From: Miltochrista miniata
Taxonomy: Eukaryota; Arthropoda; Insecta; Lepidoptera; Erebidae
NCBI GenBank assembly: GCA_933228765.1
Contig: OW121771.1
Coordinates: forward strand, 18,352,001-18,416,000
Length of the DNA: 64,000 nt
Reading direction: 5' to 3'
Part shown: piece after piece, positions 59,627 to 64,000 of the stretch
How positions within the stretch are numbered: position 1 is the first letter of the stretch
Layout: the number at the start of each line of letters is the position of its first letter
Translations under genes and position numbers: made by a program
The notes under the pieces: model-generated
The model's database searches: none
Told to the model about the DNA's origin: nothing
The model's input: the letters and a program-made list of their open reading frames with translations, nothing else

Positions 59627-62593
59627 TTAAAATGACATATCATAAACAGTGACTTTCTCTTCAAAAAACTCCTGCAAAGTGTAATAGCATTTTTGAGATA
59701 AATATTTTTGTAACTTACTTTTAAATAAGTTATCGCTTTCAAGAGCTTTTAGTGCCTGTGGTACTTTATTGTAAATTTTTATAGACATAAAGTAGGGGCC
59801 TGAGTGGAGCATGGATAGGGTTGACGTGGGTAGTGCCAGTTTGTTTTGGTGCCTAAGATTACGGGGTTGGGTATGATTGTCTTTTCTTAGGGTATATAGC
59901 GACATATGTTTTCTGACGTAATAGCTTATTTCTGATATGTATATTGAGGTAAGCGTTAAAACATCCTGCTGTATAAAATGTGGCCTACAACTTTCCATGC
60001 CGTCTATATTAGTTAGAATACGTATGCATTTTTTTTGTAGCTTAAATAGTTTCTCGGCGTCAACACTATTTCCCCACAATATGATACCGTAACGGAGCCA
60101 GGAGTGGGCATACGCGTAGTATGCAGCTTTTGCTGATTTGAGGTCCGTTGTTTTTTTTAATTCCGAAAGGGCGTAAGTAAATGATGTCAGTTTGCTGTAG
60201 ATTTTTTGGATATGGGATTTCCAATTAAGAGCTGAGTCAATTGATATACCTAGTAAATTAAATTTGTCTACGCAGTCCATTTGTGTGCTATTGAATGTGT
60301 ATGTCATATTTAAATTATGTTTTTGGTATGGTTTAAATTGCATTAAATTCGATTTCTTGAGGTTCAGTTCTAAGTTGTGTTCCTTCAGCCATGTGGACAT
60401 ATCGGATAGAATTTTTTGGGTACAGTTTTTAAATTCATCTTCGTTTGAGCATGAAAACACCACAGAAATGTCATCGGCAAACAGGACAGTTTCGAAATTT
60501 AGGGTTCTGGGCAAGTCGTTTATGTATATTAAGAATAAGATACACCCGAGCACGCTGCCTTGAGGTATTGATTTTCCAACTTTTGAAATGTTTGACTTAA
60601 TATTAGCAATCTCTCCAGTTTCGTAATTGTAGTGCTCGATTTCTACATATTGCAGTCGATTATTCAGGTAAGACTTGAACCACTCTAGATTTATACCGCG
60701 TATACCAATTCCGTCTAATTTGTTTAATAATATGTTATATTGGACCCTATCATATGCCTTGCTCATGTCAAGGAGGATACCAATCGCGTATTTTTTATTA
60801 TTTATTATGTCTAAAATCTGGTGAATATATTTATATACAGCATCTATCGTCGATCTCCCCCTTCTGAATCCATATTGGCTCTCATGAAAAATGTTAAACT
60901 TTTCACAATATGAATAAAGACGTGTGGTCATAGCAGTTTCAAATATTTTAGAGAATGTCGGTAAAAGTGATATAGGTCGGTAATTTGTACAGTCGGTTGT
61001 TAGGCCCTTTTTATGGATTGGTTTTATGACGGAGATCTTTAGAGGGTCCGGAACAACTCCTTCTGAAAAGGATTGGTTTATGAGAAAGCTAAGTGGAACA
61101 GCTAGTTCATTAACACATTTTTTTATAAGTGTTGGTGGAAGTTGGTCAAAACCAAAACTGCGTTTATTTTTTAAACTAATTATAATTATCCTCGATATTT
61201 CGTATGGGTCTACGGGTTGGATGAAAATCGAGTTTTCAGCTTGTGAAATAGTGGCACGACCCTTCTGTTTACCAGGCTCGCCCCCCACTGACATAAAAAA
61301 GTCATTAAAAGCATTTGCTACAATTATAGGGTCTTCCGTTGTATTATTTTTAAAGTTAATTTTTATATTCTTTTTAGGTTTTTTTACTAATTTGTTAGTC
61401 CGTTCCTTAATTATCTGCCACATAGTTTTTGTTACATTATCACTTTGTTTTATTCTCTTTATATACTGAACTTTTTTGGACTGTAAAACTGTTGTCTTTA
61501 GTAATTTTTCATATTTCTTATAATAACTAGTTAAAGTGGGATCACTGTTTTGGGTAATAAAGGTTTTAAGAATGCGTTTGTGTTTACATGATATTTTCAA
61601 GCCTTTTGTTAGCCAGGACTTTTTTATATTATTTTTTAATATAATTTTAACTTTAGGTATACAGATATTTAATACATTTTCTATGGTTTTGTAGAATGAA
61701 TCATAGTTCAGATTTACGTTTCTACTGCTACTAATTACCGAGTTCCAGTCTATAGTACCTAGAGTTGACTTAAAATAGTCTGTGTTTTTTTCGTTAAATA
61801 TTCTTTTTATAAGAAACCATGTTTTTAGTTCGTTTGTTGTTACGGTGCTAGGCATTGTTACTGAGATTCCCTTATGGTCAGAAATACCATAATCCGCCAC
61901 AGAAGTAGTAAACCCTTGCATTTTGAAGTTTATAAATATCAAATCTATACACCTGGCACTGGTTTCAGTAATACGGGTATATTCCCGAATACATTGGTGG
62001 AAGTTATAACTTTTCAAAGTGTTCAGTAGTTTTTGACTAGAAGGAGAGATTTTTAATACGTTTGTATTGAAATCTCCTCCGATTATGATATTTTTTTTAC
62101 TGTATTTAATTGTTAACAATTGCAAGAGCTTTTCAAGAGACGAATAAAATAAATCCGTTTCTCTATTTTCCTGTGGGTAATATAGAAGTATAATAATTAG
62201 ATTTTGTTGAGAAATTTCTATTGCACTTACTTCAAAGACATACTCGACGGTCAGAGATGTGATATCTTTTCGTTCTATGGCTTCAATATCATCCTGTACA
62301 AAGATACAAACTCCGCCACATTTGTAGTACTTCCTATAATAAGAGGATGCAAGACTGTATCCGTCAAGATGTAATAAGTCTCTTTTATCATGTGTGGTCC
62401 AAGTTTCTGAGAGGCAGAATATTTCTACATGACCTAGTTCTTCTATGATTGACTGGAGTAGGTGGCGCTTACCTGGAAAGCTACACATGTTCTGGTATAT
62501 TATTTGCAAGTTACTTACGAAAGGAAGTCTGTGTTGATCTTGGGGTCTGAAATGTCGATTCCATTTTTTTGTTCTTCTTTTTAGAATGCACAT
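59627..62593 (-). CDS. LINE ORF2: AP endonuclease + reverse transcriptase (intact)
   Basis: 988 codons without a stop. Endonuclease: YQNMCSFPGKRHLL near 33-46 (Asn), CLSETWT near 60-66 (Glu), CGGVCIFVQ near 92, IIGGDFNTNVL near 169-179 and GISDHKGISV near 240. The linker ends in AFNDFFMSVG. RT: FGFDQLPPTLIKKC near 480; NYRPISLLPTFSKIFETA near 535; YGFRRGRSTIDAVYK near 570; ILLDMSKAYDRVQ near 600 (first Asp); IPQGSVLGCILFLIYINDL near 673; VLFADDISVVF near 702 (Asp pair). C-terminal WGNSVDAEKLFKLQKKC and YLSQKCYYTL. Expected to nick target DNA and perform target-primed reverse transcription. I start at 62593, where the first Met overlaps ORF1; initiation on the bicistronic RNA is unproven. Confidence 0.9.
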   Translation of the reverse strand: MCILKRRTKKWNRHFRPQDQHRLPFVSNLQIIYQNMCSFPGKRHLLQSIIEELGHVEIFCLSETWTTHDKRDLLHLDGYSLASSYYRKYYKCGGVCIFVQDDIEAIERKDITSLTVEYVFEVSAIEISQQNLIIILLYYPQENRETDLFYSSLEKLLQLLTIKYSKKNIIIGGDFNTNVLKISPSSQKLLNTLKSYNFHQCIREYTRITETSARCIDLIFINFKMQGFTTSVADYGISDHKGISVTMPSTVTTNELKTWFLIKRIFNEKNTDYFKSTLGTIDWNSVISSSRNVNLNYDSFYKTIENVLNICIPKVKIILKNNIKKSWLTKGLKISCKHKRILKTFITQNSDPTLTSYYKKYEKLLKTTVLQSKKVQYIKRIKQSDNVTKTMWQIIKERTNKLVKKPKKNIKINFKNNTTEDPIIVANAFNDFFMSVGGEPGKQKGRATISQAENSIFIQPVDPYEISRIIIISLKNKRSFGFDQLPPTLIKKCVNELAVPLSFLINQSFSEGVVPDPLKISVIKPIHKKGLTTDCTNYRPISLLPTFSKIFETAMTTRLYSYCEKFNIFHESQYGFRRGRSTIDAVYKYIHQILDIINNKKYAIGILLDMSKAYDRVQYNILLNKLDGIGIRGINLEWFKSYLNNRLQYVEIEHYNYETGEIANIKSNISKVGKSIPQGSVLGCILFLIYINDLPRTLNFETVLFADDISVVFSCSNEDEFKNCTQKILSDMSTWLKEHNLELNLKKSNLMQFKPYQKHNLNMTYTFNSTQMDCVDKFNLLGISIDSALNWKSHIQKIYSKLTSFTYALSELKKTTDLKSAKAAYYAYAHSWLRYGIILWGNSVDAEKLFKLQKKCIRILTNIDGMESCRPHFIQQDVLTLTSIYISEISYYVRKHMSLYTLRKDNHTQPRNLRHQNKLALPTSTLSMLHSGPYFMSIKIYNKVPQALKALESDNLFKSKLQKYLSQKCYYTLQEFFEEKVTVYDMSF

Positions 62594-63860
62594 TTACCTC
62601 TGTACTTGTGGATGGTGGTGGTGGTAAGGGCGATTTAGAAGTGGTTTGGGTGGTCAAAGTAATATGGTGGCTATTGTCCAGTGTAATATCGGCGTTTTTG
62701 TGTGTTGAAACGTGGCCGTAGGATCCTTTGTACTCTTGGCCGGCAATTATTAATTTATTATTTTTTAGTACAGCATGTTGGCCGTTTCTTCTGGCCTCTA
62801 AAAGTACATGCCACTGTAATTTTCGTTCCTGAATGGACTTTTTATCCAAATATTCTGATATAGCTATACCACTATTTTTAAATAGTGTTTTATTCTGTAG
62901 TAAGTGTCGTGCCATTCTTTTGCTCAATAATTCGATCATAATTGGTCTACGGTATCCCCTTTTACCTATTCTCGAGATATCTTCAATGTAACCTTCAAGG
63001 TTGATATTTGCTATATTTTTAAATATATGTATTATTTGTGCATGGATAATATTTTCATTTTCATTGTATTGCTCAGTCAGACCAAAGAGTACAATTTTTT
63101 TGCAGTTTTCCCCGGATGCACTTGATTTATCTGTGGGATATTCGGCAGTATCATATTCATTTAGGCTAGCAGATTTAAGTTCCCGTAGAGCACACTGGAG
63201 AGCTGAATACTCCGACTCTAGGTGGGTTATTTGTTTAGATAAGTCGGTTAAAGATGCTTTTGTATTTTCATAATTCTGAGTGTGGGTGTTAATATTTTGT
63301 GAGAATTCATTCTTGAGGCAACACAAAGCTTTTGCGATCTCTGTGTTTATTAAACTTTTAATTTCCAATAGTAAAGATTCTTTATTTTGTTCCAGCTTTC
63401 TGTCTAGGATTACTTCAAGTTTCTCGCAAATTGTGTCCCTCGGCGATGATTCAGAGTCAATATTTATACGCTGTGGCGGCCTAGGACTGCAGTAAAACTG
63501 TAATGTATCATCCACTATGCTTATTTCATTGTCGGACTGAGCAGAGTCGACTTGGCTCATTGTATTTTTTTTGCGGTATGTTACGTTGCTTAACATCTCT
63601 GGTGAGTGAATATTGGTAGATGAGAATTTCAGTTGTGAAGTAGGGGTGCGAATCGGGGTGTTTGTGTTATCCGTTTTTCGCTTATTGCAGTGACAGAGTT
63701 GACAAATCCAAGATGATTTCATTTCCATTGACATTTTGCGTAGGTATGTATGAGTCGTGATATTTGCACATATGAGATCATAATTCTTCCGGCATAGTGA
63801 ACAAGTAAGATACTGTTTAGTAGTAATTTCTTCAAGACAACCAGCACATTTTAATTCCAT
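62511..63860 (-). CDS. LINE ORF1: PHD-like zinc finger, coiled coil, RNA-binding-type domain
   Basis: 449 codons. Residues 5-58 form a PHD-like zinc finger: C-x2-C, C-x2-C, YDLIC with Asp where PHD fingers usually have His, and WICQLCHC. A Ser/Thr-rich linker follows. Residues about 145-235 are a likely coiled coil (ICEKLEVILDRKLEQ, KQITHLESEYSALQCALREL) for multimerisation. From about 255, KKIVLFGLTEQYNENENI and DISRIGKRGYRRPIMIEL resemble the RRM-like core of LINE ORF1 proteins, followed by a basic LQWHVLLEARRNG region. The C-terminus is polar and Lys-rich. The presumed role is RNA binding and RNP assembly. It ends 83 nt inside ORF2. Confidence 0.8.
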   Translation of the reverse strand: MELKCAGCLEEITTKQYLTCSLCRKNYDLICANITTHTYLRKMSMEMKSSWICQLCHCNKRKTDNTNTPIRTPTSQLKFSSTNIHSPEMLSNVTYRKKNTMSQVDSAQSDNEISIVDDTLQFYCSPRPPQRINIDSESSPRDTICEKLEVILDRKLEQNKESLLLEIKSLINTEIAKALCCLKNEFSQNINTHTQNYENTKASLTDLSKQITHLESEYSALQCALRELKSASLNEYDTAEYPTDKSSASGENCKKIVLFGLTEQYNENENIIHAQIIHIFKNIANINLEGYIEDISRIGKRGYRRPIMIELLSKRMARHLLQNKTLFKNSGIAISEYLDKKSIQERKLQWHVLLEARRNGQHAVLKNNKLIIAGQEYKGSYGHVSTHKNADITLDNSHHITLTTQTTSKSPLPPPPSTSTEVNVHSKKKNKKMESTFQTPRSTQTSFRK

Positions 63861-64000
63861 TTTGGATTAAAATTTAGAATAACAAATCATTTACATAAAC
63901 AAAACATTTACCGCCATCTATTGATGTAATTTACGTACTTCTGTAGTTCAGTTCAATAAGAAGACGAGCTCACTCTAGCTAGACGTAGTTCTTAAGATTT
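63861..64000 (-). promoter_or_regulatory. partial 5' leader of the intact LINE
   Basis: 140 nt upstream of ORF1 are visible before the window ends. They contain ACCGCCATCTATTGATGTAA and AAGACGAGCTCACTCTAGCTA (plus-strand orientation). The 5' terminus, any internal promoter and the matching target duplication lie outside the window. Confidence 0.4.

Larger units (their letters stand above)
59066..64000 (-). mobile_element. CR1-like LINE, both ORFs intact, running off the window
   Basis: On the minus strand: a 5' leader (beyond 63860, start not reached), ORF1 (63860-62511), ORF2 (62593-59627), overlapping by 83 nt in different frames, then a 3' UTR of about 550 nt. It ends with AATAAA (rc at 59099-59104) and a tandem GTTTGA-type tail (59066-59098) rather than poly(A). 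At least 4.93 kb. Absence of stops in both ORFs and intact catalytic motifs make it the best candidate for a recently active LINE here. Confidence 0.85.

Overview
This window looks like repeat-saturated nuclear DNA from an insect, almost certainly a moth or butterfly (Lepidoptera). Supporting signs are R1-clade LINE sequence, a tRNA-headed SINE whose A and B boxes are both intact, 5S-rRNA-headed SINEs, the abundant 'AGGGTTCCGTA...CTTGGCCGG' and 'CTAGCTGATGCCCGCAGCTTCGCCC' repeats, and AT-rich spacer. These family assignments come from memory of lepidopteran repeats, not from a search. I recognise no cellular gene. Every ORF with a recognisable domain belongs to a retrotransposon; one lysine/arginine-rich ORF (55038-55331) is of unknown origin.

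Layout. 0-3 kb: 3' end of a restriction-like-endonuclease (RLE) retroelement split by a TIR element, then two nested palindromic MITEs. 3-8 kb: LINE 3'-end and SINE debris. 8.1-9.7 kb: a TA-flanked MITE and a 5'-truncated LINE. 11-12.9 kb: minus-strand LINE, here called family A, with an intact RT reading frame. 13.6-14.5 kb: LINE 3' remnant. 15.8-18.4 kb: minus-strand CR1-like LINE with an esterase-type ORF1 and internally deleted ORF2. 19-28 kb: MITEs, SINEs, RTE-like and R1 3'-end fragments, and a pentanucleotide microsatellite. 29-36.7 kb: a four-layer nest in which a common repeat holds a minus-strand LINE, which holds an intact-looking 4.1-kb RLE retroelement; an R1 3' end is also inserted in the outer repeat. 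39.7-45 kb: a hAT-type element with a perfect 8-bp target duplication, carrying a rearranged R1-clade LINE. 45.5-50.3 kb: a LINE deletion derivative, an 806-bp TA-flanked element and a decayed family-A LINE. 52.4-54 kb: SINE pieces and a CR1-like RT. 54.1-57.6 kb: an unclassified element with reiterated TTTTGGTG motifs and a basic ORF behind a splice-like acceptor, broken by a family-B LINE. 57.8-58.4 kb: palindromic MITE. 58.6-64 kb: a LINE endonuclease fragment interrupted by an apparently intact CR1-like LINE (ORF1 + ORF2, minus strand) that runs off the window.

How the parts relate. The autonomous-looking retroelements are the CR1-like LINE at 59-64 kb and the RLE element at 31.2-35.4 kb. 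All other LINE copies are truncated, frameshifted or deleted. SINEs and MITEs presumably depended on enzymes encoded elsewhere. Nesting gives a relative chronology for several layers. Element boundaries below come from terminal repeats, target-site duplications and homology between copies read by eye, so edges without a stated duplication are approximate by tens of bases.
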